Shown piece after piece: positions 8,107-16,254 of a stretch of 64,000 nucleotides of DNA (position 1 is its first letter; each line of letters starts with the position of its first letter). The stretch is from Thalassobius sp050633445. GTDB taxonomy: Bacteria > Pseudomonadota > Alphaproteobacteria > Rhodobacterales > Rhodobacteraceae. The position numbers were made by a program, and so were the translations under genes. The notes beneath the pieces were generated by a model that did not search any database, was not told the DNA's origin, and saw only the letters and a list, made by a program, of their open reading frames with translations. The stretch spans positions 1 through 64,000 of the forward strand of contig JBOEGN010000030.1 in the NCBI GenBank assembly GCA_050633445.1, written 5' to 3'.

Positions 8107-9414
8107 TCAGCTGTCGCCAAAGACTCGCGCAAAGATCGTGTCGACATGTTTGGTGTGATAGCCCATGTCGAATTTCTCGTTGATGCTGTCTTCTCCCAGG
8201 GCGGCCACAACATCAGCATCGGCCAGCAGTAGCTCGCGGAAATCCAGGCGTTCTTCCCAGACTTTCAAGGCGTTACGCTGCACCATGGAATAGGCGTCTT
8301 CGCGCGAGACACCGGCTTGGGTCAGCGCCAGCAGCACACGCTGCGACATCACCAGACCGGGGTATTTGTTCATGTTGTCCAGCATGTTCTGCGGGAAGAT
8401 CAGCATCTTGTCGACAACGCCAGCCAGACGATTCAGGGCGAAATCCAGGGTCACGGTGGCGTCGGGGCCGATGCCGCGTTCCACCGAGGAGTGCGAGATA
8501 TCACGTTCATGCCACAGGGCGACGTTCTCCATCGCGGGCACCACGGTCATGCGCACCAGACGGGCCAGGCCGGTCAGGTTTTCGGTCAGAACCGGGTTTT
8601 TCTTGTGCGGCATCGCCGACGAGCCTTTTTGGCCCATCGAGAAGAATTCCGCGCCTTCCAGAACCTCGGTCCGCTGCATGTGGCGGATTTCGATAGCGAC
8701 GTTTTCGATCGAGCTGGCGATCACGCCCAGAACGGCAAAGAACATGGCGTGGCGGTCGCGCGGGATGACCTGCGTGCTGATGGGTTCAGGCGACAGGCCC
8801 AACTTGGCGCAGACATGCTCTTCGACGCGCGGGTCGATGTTGGCGAAGGTGCCAACCGCGCCGGAAATCGCACCGGTGGCAACCTCTTCGCGGGCCTGTT
8901 GCAGGCGAGCTTTGTTACGGTCCATTTCAGCATAGAAACGCGCGAAGGTCAGACCCATGGTGGTGGGCTCGGCGTGGATACCGTGGCTACGGCCGACGCG
9001 GACGGTGTCTTTGTGTTCCAGCGCGCGCTTTTTCAGGGCGGCCAGCAGTTTGTCCATGCCTTCCAGCAGGATGTCGGCAGCGCGGACCAGCTGCACGTTC
9101 AGGCAGGTGTCCAGCACATCCGACGAGGTCATGCCCTGGTGCACGAAACGCGCCTCTTCGCTGCCCACATGTTCAGCCAGGTGGGTCAGGAAGGCGATGA
9201 CGTCATGTTTGGTGACGGCCTCGATCTCGTCGATGCGGGCCACGTCGAATTCCACGTCCTTGGCCTTCCACACGGCATCCGCGTTTTCACGCGGGATCAC
9301 GCCCAGATCGGCCATGGCGTCACAGGCATGGGCTTCGATCTCGTACCAGATTTTGAACTTGGTGGCGGGGTCCCAGATGGCGGTCATCTGCGGGCGGGCA
9401 TAACGGGGGATCAT
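8107..9414 (-). CDS. purB: Adenylosuccinate lyase
   Basis: A cytosolic enzyme of 435 residues in purine synthesis. It cleaves SAICAR and adenylosuccinate with release of fumarate. The fumarase/aspartase superfamily signature is seen as GSSAMPHKKNP, with VGRSHGIHAEPTTMGL and the TSSDVLDT segment also present. The start at 9414 (MIPRYARPQM) is preferred because GAGGAA lies 9 bases upstream and the length equals that of the family. The frame stays open to 9645, but that extension has no PurB similarity. Confidence 0.97.
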   Translation of the reverse strand: MIPRYARPQMTAIWDPATKFKIWYEIEAHACDAMADLGVIPRENADAVWKAKDVEFDVARIDEIEAVTKHDVIAFLTHLAEHVGSEEARFVHQGMTSSDVLDTCLNVQLVRAADILLEGMDKLLAALKKRALEHKDTVRVGRSHGIHAEPTTMGLTFARFYAEMDRNKARLQQAREEVATGAISGAVGTFANIDPRVEEHVCAKLGLSPEPISTQVIPRDRHAMFFAVLGVIASSIENVAIEIRHMQRTEVLEGAEFFSMGQKGSSAMPHKKNPVLTENLTGLARLVRMTVVPAMENVALWHERDISHSSVERGIGPDATVTLDFALNRLAGVVDKMLIFPQNMLDNMNKYPGLVMSQRVLLALTQAGVSREDAYSMVQRNALKVWEERLDFRELLLADADVVAALGEDSINEKFDMGYHTKHVDTIFARVFGDS

Positions 9415-9665
9415 CGGCTGTTCCTCGGGGAATTTCGGTTTCGCCGTGTCTTTACCCCCGGTGGCCCCGCGCGGCAAGAGCGGGGTGATTTTATCTAAGA
9501 AACAAGGGGCGCGGGACAAGGCCGTAGGCCGCCGCGTCATCGCCAGCCTGCCCCTTGGGCTGGGGATCGGAGAGGGCGGCGCCAAACTTGGCCCTGAACG
9601 GATTTTGCCGGGATAAATCGTGATGCAGGAAAGTGGGGGCGCCACCCCGCAGGCTGTCGATGACG

Positions 9666-10874
9666 CTAGTCTGCCAGAACCGTCTTCACCGTGCTAGAGC
9701 GGGTCAGGGTGTGATGCACCGGGCATTTATCCGCGATCTCCAACAGACGTTGGCGCTGGTCCGGGGTCAGCGGCCCCTCCAGATGGATGACGCGGGTGAA
9801 CTGGTCGATCTTTTCGCCGCCACCAGCGTCCTGCGCGTGGACCTTGTTCTGAGTGATATCAGCGCGCACATGGGTCAGCGGCCAGCCCTTGCGGCGGGCA
9901 TACATGCGGATGGTCATGGTGGTGCAGGCGCCCAGACCGGCGGACAGAAACCCATAGGGCGTCATGCCCCGGTTGGTGCCGCCATAAGCCAGAGGCTCAT
10001 CGGCAAGCGCGTGGTGATGCGGGCCGGACTGCACATCCTGAAGGAAGCCCGCCGGATCTGCCTCGGAGACACGGACAACGCCTTCGGGCGCGCCGGGGGG
10101 CGGGGCAGGGTGGCGCAGATCCAGATAGCGGCTGGCCCAAGTGGCGATCACCTCGGCGGCGTAATCGGCGTCCTTTGCGTCCGAGATCAGATGATCCGCG
10201 TCATCCAGTGTCACAAAGCTTTTGGGGTGTTTGGCGGCCACGAAAATATCGGTGGCGTTCTCAATCCCCACGGTCTCATCCAGCGGCGCATGCAGCACCA
10301 ACAACGCGGCATCCAATGAGCGGATTGCGTCCTGCAAGTTGCTGGCTGAAACATCCTCGATAAAGTCCCGCGTTATCGGGAATTCTCCGTGGCCCAACTG
10401 AACCTGAGCCCGCCCGTCGGCCTGAATTCGATCCAGATCGCCCTGAAACGCATGCAACACATGCACCGGATCAGCGGGCGCGTTCAGTGTGGCGACGGCC
10501 TTGATTCCGCCGATTTGCCCGGCTGCACGCAACACAGCGGCCCCACCCAGCGAATGCCCGATCAGCAGGCTGGGGGCCATACCGCGCGCGGCCAGATGCG
10601 CAGCCGCGGCCTGAATATCGGCCACGTTCGAGCTGAACGTGGTATTGGCAAACTCGCCCCCGGAATGGCCCAAGCCTGTGAAATCAAACCGTAAAACGGC
10701 AATGCCCAGCCCGGCCAGACGTTGGCTGATGCGACGCGCCGCAGCGATATCCTTGGTGCAGGTAAAGCAATGCGCCAGAATCGCGGTGGCCTGATGCGAC
10801 CCCTCGGGCAAATCCAGACGGGCGGCCAGCATGTCTCCGTCGTGGCCGGCAAATGTAAGGCGTTCGGATGGCAA
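9666..10874 (-). CDS. Bifunctional alpha/beta hydrolase-OsmC family protein
   Basis: A protein of 402 residues. The first 250 or so form an alpha/beta hydrolase with the nucleophile elbow GHSLGG, an acid in HAPLDETVGIENA and a catalytic His in DDADHLI. The last 130 or so form an OsmC/Ohr-like domain with the Cys-containing LSAGLGACTTMTIRMYARRKGWP and the second Cys in IADKCPVHHTL. The OsmC part is probably a thiol peroxidase. The hydrolase substrate is unknown. This fusion is recurrent in proteobacteria. It lies just upstream of purB in the same direction. Confidence 0.9.
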   Translation of the reverse strand: MPSERLTFAGHDGDMLAARLDLPEGSHQATAILAHCFTCTKDIAAARRISQRLAGLGIAVLRFDFTGLGHSGGEFANTTFSSNVADIQAAAAHLAARGMAPSLLIGHSLGGAAVLRAAGQIGGIKAVATLNAPADPVHVLHAFQGDLDRIQADGRAQVQLGHGEFPITRDFIEDVSASNLQDAIRSLDAALLVLHAPLDETVGIENATDIFVAAKHPKSFVTLDDADHLISDAKDADYAAEVIATWASRYLDLRHPAPPPGAPEGVVRVSEADPAGFLQDVQSGPHHHALADEPLAYGGTNRGMTPYGFLSAGLGACTTMTIRMYARRKGWPLTHVRADITQNKVHAQDAGGGEKIDQFTRVIHLEGPLTPDQRQRLLEIADKCPVHHTLTRSSTVKTVLAD

Positions 10875-11004
10875 TGGGCGTCTCCGGTCAATTGGCTGCG
10901 GTCAGGGTGACAGACTAGGGATGCAAGCCCTGCGCCGCCACCCGATGTGTCAACACATAACAGGAAGTTGAGGGAGGGTGTGCGTTCAGGTGCCGCAAAA
11001 AAAT

Positions 11005-11026
11005 GGCCACCGCCGCAGCGGTGACC
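11005..11026 (-). terminator. Terminator of the hypothetical membrane-protein gene
   Basis: On the minus strand GGTCACCGC-tgcg-GCGGTGGCC forms a 9-pair stem (one wobble) and is followed by A then seven T. It begins 40 bases after the stop at 11066. Confidence 0.8.
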
Positions 11027-11065
11027 AGTGTTCCCACAGTACAAGGGATCGGGGAATATCGGGTG

Positions 11066-12088
11066 TCAGCCCACGATTTGGGTGACGAATTGCATGACAT
11101 CTGCCGTGGCGCCACGCGCGCTAAGCGCCGTGAACAGCCCGGTCAGCGACAGGGCCTGGGCAGAGAGACGGAAATCCTCGCCACGGAACAGGTTATACAC
11201 CATCAAGAAGGCCGCGACGGGCAGCGAGAAGATACCAACCGTGATCGCCAGGAACCAGGTCGCCATGCGCGCCACGCTATTGCGCGGAGAGGCGATTCCC
11301 GTTGCCTCGAGTGCGTCGTCATCTTCGTTCGAGAACGAGGTGCGCAGCTCGGACAGCTCGTGCAGGTCGGATTGTTCGATCACCAGACGATTGCGGCGGT
11401 CATATTCCCCCTCGAGCTTTCGCGAGGTGGCATCCACATCAGGAAAACGCGCGACGGTGCGGGCGGTTTGCGGGCGATCCGGGTCCAATGTGGGATGCGA
11501 CGGACGCACTGGCATCTCGGGGACCATGTCTGCGACGGGCTGCATATCGGGGGGCGATTGTACCAGCACCGGACGGGTCGAGCGTTGTTCGTGCGTGGGC
11601 TTTTTGCGCTTGACCCGACGGGGCATGACGCGGGCAACAGCTTTGACGAAATCCTTGGTGTCCAGCAGGGCGTCTTCGTTCAGCCAACGCACATAGTCCG
11701 GCTCGAGCCAGATCGCCATCTGACAGGTCAGGCTGGCCAAAGTGGCCTGGGTGTTGCGTTTGGCCGGGATAACTCCGGGCTCGGTAGGGTGGGTCAGCGA
11801 CAGCTCAATGATCAGCGCGGCGTGATCCAGAACGGCTTTGCAGCTATGGGTGTCAGCGGTGGGCGTTTCGCCCGCAGATTGAGGCTTTGCCTCGGGAACC
11901 GACAGTTCCAGCGTCAGAATATCCGAGGTGACCTGAACATGATTGTCCGACAGAACCTGCACGCCGCAAATGCGGTGGCCGTTTGCCTCGAGAACGCGCT
12001 GCATGCTGGCGCTGAGTTCCAGCGTGTCGCAATTCCGCGAGGCCATAAAGACAAGCCCCGAGGTGTAGCGGTTTTCTTCCATGTTCAT
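11066..12088 (-). CDS. Conserved hypothetical protein with one C-terminal membrane segment
   Basis: A protein of 340 residues that I do not recognise as a named family. The first 140 or so residues look globular. A Pro- and Arg-rich linker follows (about residues 150-230: MPRRVKRKKPTHEQRS, PDMQPVADMVPEMPVRPSHP). Near residues 272-292 is one strong hydrophobic stretch (TWFLAITVGIFSLPVAAFL). The C-terminus FVTQIVG is short. It is single-copy here with its own terminator, and about 350 bp of non-coding DNA lie upstream. Confidence 0.7.
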   Translation of the reverse strand: MNMEENRYTSGLVFMASRNCDTLELSASMQRVLEANGHRICGVQVLSDNHVQVTSDILTLELSVPEAKPQSAGETPTADTHSCKAVLDHAALIIELSLTHPTEPGVIPAKRNTQATLASLTCQMAIWLEPDYVRWLNEDALLDTKDFVKAVARVMPRRVKRKKPTHEQRSTRPVLVQSPPDMQPVADMVPEMPVRPSHPTLDPDRPQTARTVARFPDVDATSRKLEGEYDRRNRLVIEQSDLHELSELRTSFSNEDDDALEATGIASPRNSVARMATWFLAITVGIFSLPVAAFLMVYNLFRGEDFRLSAQALSLTGLFTALSARGATADVMQFVTQIVG

Positions 12089-12392
12089 AACAGAACTCCG
12101 GTCTGCGTTTTTAAGCTTTGCCCAAAGATGACTTAAGAAAAGGGAAAGAATATGGCCGGAATTTGCAAGATTGTGGGTAATCGACGCCGATCTGGGGGAA
12201 TTGTCTTGCAGGCAGGGACAGTTGGGCAGGATTTTTAAGAGGCCGTGCCGAAATATGTGGCGGCCACCCGTCTTAAGCGAAATTTAGGGCTTTGCGGCCT
12301 GATTGATTCGACTGCGAAAAGCTGAAGTTTTGAAAATGGTTAACGCGTGATCCGCGGCAGGGGGCGGCGAGGTAAAAAGCTGCCCAATAGAA
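12089..12392. other. Non-coding interval between the hypothetical gene and glnA
   Basis: About 300 bp that is less GC-rich than the neighbours, with several AT-rich stretches. It should contain the promoter of the 11066-12088 gene. I see no convincing ORF, RNA or conserved promoter motif in it. Confidence 0.6.
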
Positions 12393-12417
12393 AAGGGCGC
12401 CGACCTGCGGCGCCCTT
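12393..12417 (-). terminator. glnA terminator
   Basis: A perfect 9-bp stem AAGGGCGCC/GGCGCCCTT with a 7-nt loop. On the minus strand it is followed by TTCTATTGG. It lies 24 bases after the glnA stop. Confidence 0.85.
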
Positions 12418-12440
12418 CCCGAAATCTCTCCGAAACTGGA

Positions 12441-13847
12441 TTAGCAGCTGTAGTACAGGCTGTATTCCACGGGGTGCGGAGTGTGCTCGTAAGCTTCGAT
12501 TTCTTCCATCTTCAGCTCGATATAGCCAGCGATCTGGTCCTTGGTGAACACGTCACCGGCCAGCAGGAAGTCCATGTCGGCTTCCAGCTCTTCCATGGCT
12601 TCGCGCAAGCTGCCACAGACGGTCGGGATGCCGGCCAGCTCTTCTGCGGGCAGGTCGTACAGGTTCTTGTCCATGGCTTCGCCGGGATCGATCTTGTTCT
12701 GGATGCCGTCCAGGCCAGCCATCAGCAGAGCAGCGAAGCACAGGTAGGGGTTCGCCGCAGGATCGGGGAAACGCGCTTCGACGCGCTTGGCTTTGGGCGA
12801 TTCCGCAAACGGAATACGCACACAACCCGAACGGTTCGACGCCGAGTACGCGCGCAGAACGGGGGCTTCGAAGCCCGGGATCAGACGCTTGTACGAGTTG
12901 GTCGAGGGGTTGGTGAACGCGTTCAGCGCCTTGGCGTGCTTCAGAACACCACCGATGAAGTACAGGGCTTCCTGAGACAGATCGGCGTATTTGTCGCCTG
13001 CGAACAGGGGCTTGCCGTCTTTCCAGATCGACATGTTCACGTGCATGCCGGTGCCGTTGTCGCCAGCGATGGGCTTGGGCATGAAGGTGGCGGATTTGCC
13101 GTATGCCTGTGCCACGTTGTGGACGATGTATTTGTACTTCTGGATCTCGTCAGCCTGTTTGGTGACGGTGCCAAAGACCAGGCCCAGCTCGTGCTGACAG
13201 GACGCCACTTCGTGGTGGTGCTTGTCAACTTTCATGCCGATGCGCTTCATGGTGCTCAGCATTTCCGAACGCAGGTCTTGTGCGTCGTCGATCGGGTTCA
13301 CAGGGAAGTAACCGCCCTTGACGCCGGGACGATGGCCGGTGTTGCCCATCTCGTAGTCAGTGTCGGTGTTCCACGATGCGTCCATAGCGTCGACTTCGTA
13401 GGAGACTTTGTTGATCGAGTTCGAATACTTCACGTTGTCGAACAGGAAGAATTCCGCTTCGGGACCCATGAATGCCGAGTCGCCGATGCCCGAGGAAATC
13501 AGGTATGCTTCGGCTTTTTCGGCGGTACCGCGGGGGTCACGCTCGTAGGCTTCGCCGGTGTCGGGCTCGACAACCGAACAATGGATGCAGAGGGTTTTCT
13601 CGGCATAGAAGGGGTCGATGTAAACGGACTCGGTGTCGAAAACCAGCTTCATGTCCGACGATTCAATCGACTTCCAACCAGCGATGGACGACCCGTCAAA
13701 CATGAATCCGCCTTCGAGGAAGTCGGCGTCAACTTCGTCGTTGATCACGGTCACGTGCTGCAGTTTGCCGCGCGGATCGGTAAAGCGAACGTCGAGGTAT
13801 TCAACCTCTTCGTCTTTCATGAGTTTCAGGACTGCGTCAATGCTCAT
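12441..13847 (-). CDS. glnA: Glutamine synthetase type I
   Basis: A subunit of 468 residues of the dodecameric GSI that makes glutamine from glutamate, ammonia and ATP. Visible are the N-terminal FTDPRGKLQHVT block, MFDGSSIAGWKSI, the ATP-site GTGMHVNMSIWKDGKPLF and the adenylylation loop NLYDLPAEE with its Tyr, so activity is probably controlled by GlnE. glnB lies 33 bases upstream in the same direction, giving the classical alphaproteobacterial glnB-glnA operon. Confidence 0.98.
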   Translation of the reverse strand: MSIDAVLKLMKDEEVEYLDVRFTDPRGKLQHVTVINDEVDADFLEGGFMFDGSSIAGWKSIESSDMKLVFDTESVYIDPFYAEKTLCIHCSVVEPDTGEAYERDPRGTAEKAEAYLISSGIGDSAFMGPEAEFFLFDNVKYSNSINKVSYEVDAMDASWNTDTDYEMGNTGHRPGVKGGYFPVNPIDDAQDLRSEMLSTMKRIGMKVDKHHHEVASCQHELGLVFGTVTKQADEIQKYKYIVHNVAQAYGKSATFMPKPIAGDNGTGMHVNMSIWKDGKPLFAGDKYADLSQEALYFIGGVLKHAKALNAFTNPSTNSYKRLIPGFEAPVLRAYSASNRSGCVRIPFAESPKAKRVEARFPDPAANPYLCFAALLMAGLDGIQNKIDPGEAMDKNLYDLPAEELAGIPTVCGSLREAMEELEADMDFLLAGDVFTKDQIAGYIELKMEEIEAYEHTPHPVEYSLYYSC

Positions 13848-13880
13848 TCCCTTAATCCCTTTCGTTATCTTTGGGGTGTA

Positions 13881-14219
13881 TTACAGAGCGTCCGAGCCGG
13901 ATTCACCGGTACGGATGCGGATCGCTTGTTCGACTGGGCTGACGAAGATCTTACCATCGCCAATTTTGTCGGTCTTAGCAGCGTCGATGATCGCCTCGAT
14001 GGCGCCGTCGACCAGGTCATCGTCCAGGATGACCTCGATTTTTACTTTGGGCAGGAAGTCCACGACATATTCGGCGCCGCGGTACAGTTCCGTGTGGCCT
14101 TTTTGGCGGCCAAAACCTTTGACTTCAATAACGCTCAGGCCTTGAATGCCGGCCTCTTGCAGCGCTTCTTTTACTTCATCCAGCTTGAACGGCTTGATGA
14201 TGGCTTCGATCTTTTTCAT
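13881..14219 (-). CDS. glnB: PII signal transduction protein GlnB
   Basis: A protein of 112 residues that senses 2-oxoglutarate and ATP/ADP and signals glutamine status to GlnE/NtrB. The T-loop GRQKGHTELYRGAEY contains the uridylylation Tyr-51. The B-loop TDKIGDGKIFV and C-loop RIRTGE are intact. The start at 14219 (MKKIEAIIKPFK) is fixed by homology; the open frame extends to 14282. It is the first gene of the glnBA operon. Confidence 0.98.
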   Translation of the reverse strand: MKKIEAIIKPFKLDEVKEALQEAGIQGLSVIEVKGFGRQKGHTELYRGAEYVVDFLPKVKIEVILDDDLVDGAIEAIIDAAKTDKIGDGKIFVSPVEQAIRIRTGESGSDAL

Positions 14220-14394
14220 CGACTTTGGTCTCCTCGCCAGCACTTGTCGACAAGCGACAGACCACTTTCCTATGGGGACCACAATTGGCTATGGTGGATA
14301 GGGCCCGAACAGCGGTTTCGAAGCTAAGGCTGAGGCTAAATTTTAGTCACCTTGCACAAAAAAGCGTCACTTTGAAAATAAAAGGTCCGCATTT

Positions 14395-16095
14395 ATGACC
14401 AAAATTCTGACAGCTGCACAAATGCGCAGCATCGAGCAGGCCGCAATCGAGTCGGGGGACGTTACCGGGCTGGAATTGATGGAGCGCGCCGGACACGGCG
14501 TGGTTGAAGCGATTTTTGAAGAATGGCCGGAATTGGCGGGGGATGTGGCTGATGCGGGTGCGAAAGGGGGCTTTGCCCCCCGGCCTGCGGCCTCCCCCCA
14601 GGATATTTGTGAAAAGAAGAAGCGCGCGGTGGTTTTGTGCGGGCCGGGGAACAATGGGGGCGATGGGTTTGTGGTTGCTCGGCTGTTGCGAGAGCATGGT
14701 TGGGCGGTGGATGTATTTTTGTATGGCGGTGCAGAGAGGATGCCACCGGATGCTCGCGTGAATTATGAGCGGTGGTGCGTTTTGGGGGACGTTGCGCGGT
14801 ATGAAGATGACGGTGGTTTTGGGCTGGAGGCTGAGGGCTTTGAGGATTGCCTGATTTTTGTTGATGCGTTGTTTGGGACAGGTCTTGTGCGACCGGTGGA
14901 GGGGGTCGACGCTTTTGCGCGGGTCACGCAGGCGGCAGAGTGGCGATTGGCTCCTGCGCAGCGCAAGGGGCCTTTTCCTAGGGCGCGGAGTGTTTCGATC
15001 GACCTGCCGAGTGGGATTTGTGCGGATTCAGGCCGATATTTGGTGTCAGATGAACCGCATAGGCCCGCCGATAAAGTTCGGGCTGATCTGACGGTTTCGT
15101 TTCATCGCGCAAAACTGGGGCATTTTTTGCAGGACGGTCCGGCAGCGTGTGGCAAGCTTGTAGTCACGGATATTGGGCTTGAGGGGTGGGGCAGTTTGGG
15201 TGCCCCATTGGGGTCGTCGGAGGAGGTCGTGCGCTTGACGAGCCCGCGTATTTGGCGAGGTAAGGCTACTGCGGCACATAAGTTTTCTCATGGTCATGCT
15301 TTGATCCTGTCTGGTGGCGCTGGCAAAACCGGTGCGGCACGGTTGGCAGCGCGAGGGGCGCTTAGGATCGGGGCAGGGTTGGTGACGTTGGCCATGCCGG
15401 GGGCGGCGCAGTTAGAGGTCGCCTCGCAGGTGACGGCGATCATGTTGACGCGGGCTGGGACGGGGGATGAGTTTTCTGAGGTACTGGAGGATAGTCGTTT
15501 GAATGCGCTGTGTCTGGGGCCGGGGATGGGCCTAGCGCGGGCGCGCGAATTGGTGCCGATTGCGCTGCGGGCCAAACGCGCAACGGTGTTGGATGCGGAT
15601 GCGTTGACGGCATTTGCTGATAGGCCCGAAGAGCTGTTCCAGATGACGCGTGGTACACAGGTGGTGTTGACGCCGCATGGGGGGGAATTCGCGCGTTTGT
15701 TCCCGGATATTGCTGAGAAACTGCACGCGGTGCCAACAAAAGGCCCCGCCTATTCCAAGGGTGACGCGACGCGCGAAGCTGCGGCGCGGGCGGGCTGCGT
15801 GGTGCTGTTTAAGGGGTCAGATACGGTGATCGCAGGGCCAGAGGGGCGTTGCGCGATCAATGCGGCCGTGTATGACAGGTCGGCTCCTTGGTTGGCGACG
15901 GCCGGGTCAGGCGACGTGCTGGCCGGCTTCATCACGGGGCTGCTGGCGCGCGGATTTGACCCGTTGATGGCCGCCGAGACTGGCGCGTGGCTGCATGTAG
16001 AATGCGCGCGCGCCTTTGGTCCGGGGCTCATAGCCGAGGATTTGCCCGAGATGCTGCCGCAGGTTTTCAGGTCTCTTGAGAAACCTAAGGGGTAA
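14395..16095 (+). CDS. nnrD: Bifunctional NAD(P)HX epimerase/dehydratase
   Basis: A protein of 566 residues that repairs hydrated NAD(P)H. The N-terminal YjeF_N epimerase domain (about residues 1-225) shows GPGNNGGDGFVVARLL and SIDLPSGI. The C-terminal carbohydrate-kinase-like dehydratase domain shows HALILSGGAGKTGAARLAA, LGPGMG and the ATP-site ATAGSGDVLAGFI. Oddly, residues about 56-76 come from a GC-rich hairpin repeat (14563-14621) that adds a low-complexity insert just before the first nucleotide-binding strand. Codon choice is richer in TTG and GGG than in the neighbours. Confidence 0.92.
   Translation: MTKILTAAQMRSIEQAAIESGDVTGLELMERAGHGVVEAIFEEWPELAGDVADAGAKGGFAPRPAASPQDICEKKKRAVVLCGPGNNGGDGFVVARLLREHGWAVDVFLYGGAERMPPDARVNYERWCVLGDVARYEDDGGFGLEAEGFEDCLIFVDALFGTGLVRPVEGVDAFARVTQAAEWRLAPAQRKGPFPRARSVSIDLPSGICADSGRYLVSDEPHRPADKVRADLTVSFHRAKLGHFLQDGPAACGKLVVTDIGLEGWGSLGAPLGSSEEVVRLTSPRIWRGKATAAHKFSHGHALILSGGAGKTGAARLAARGALRIGAGLVTLAMPGAAQLEVASQVTAIMLTRAGTGDEFSEVLEDSRLNALCLGPGMGLARARELVPIALRAKRATVLDADALTAFADRPEELFQMTRGTQVVLTPHGGEFARLFPDIAEKLHAVPTKGPAYSKGDATREAAARAGCVVLFKGSDTVIAGPEGRCAINAAVYDRSAPWLATAGSGDVLAGFITGLLARGFDPLMAAETGAWLHVECARAFGPGLIAEDLPEMLPQVFRSLEKPKG
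14563..14621 (+). repeat. Hairpin repeat-like element inside nnrE/nnrD coding sequence
   Basis: Contains GGGGGCTTTGCCCCC (a 6-bp stem, 3-nt loop, at 14566-14580), then GGCCTGCGGCC, then a C-run, GGATATTTGTG and AAAAGAAGAA. From memory this arrangement resembles a short interspersed element that is usually intergenic in Rhodobacteraceae. Here it is read in frame as AKGGFAPRPAASPQDICEKK. Confidence 0.55.
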
Positions 16096-16169
16096 AGTTG
16101 ATTTTTAGTCTCGCCTTCGGAAAAACTCTTTGCTAAGCAACGCCGGACCGCCCGAAGGGCTGGCAACGT

Positions 16170-16254
16170 GCGGGTGTGGCGGAATTGGTAGACGCACCAG
16201 ATTTAGGTTCTGGCGCCGCGAGGCGTGGGGGTTCGAGTCCCTTCACCCGCACCA
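16170..16254 (+). tRNA. tRNA-Leu (anticodon UAG)
   Basis: A cloverleaf of 85 nt. The acceptor GCGGGTG pairs with CACCCGC, and the discriminator A and encoded CCA follow. The D-loop region is AATTGGTAGACGC. The anticodon stem CCAGA/TCTGG encloses loop TTTAGGT (anticodon TAG). A long variable arm (GCGCCGCGAGGCGTG) identifies a class II leucine tRNA, and GGTTCGAGTCC gives the T arm. Mobile-element remnants begin immediately 3' of it. Confidence 0.97.

Noticed and set aside
9465..9485. CCCCGC...GCGGGG hairpin upstream of purB
   Set aside because: A short stem in the wrong orientation for the neighbouring genes and with no proper T tract.
8317..9498. A 393-codon open frame opposite purB
   Set aside because: A shadow frame rich in His, Gly and Val with no family resemblance.
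12474..14327. A 617-codon open frame on the plus strand opposite glnA-glnB
   Set aside because: A shadow of highly biased GC-rich codons; the minus-strand genes are certain.
14346..14394. NtrC-like or other nitrogen control box between glnB and nnrD
   Set aside because: Only half-site similarity (TTGCAC) without a proper partner arm.
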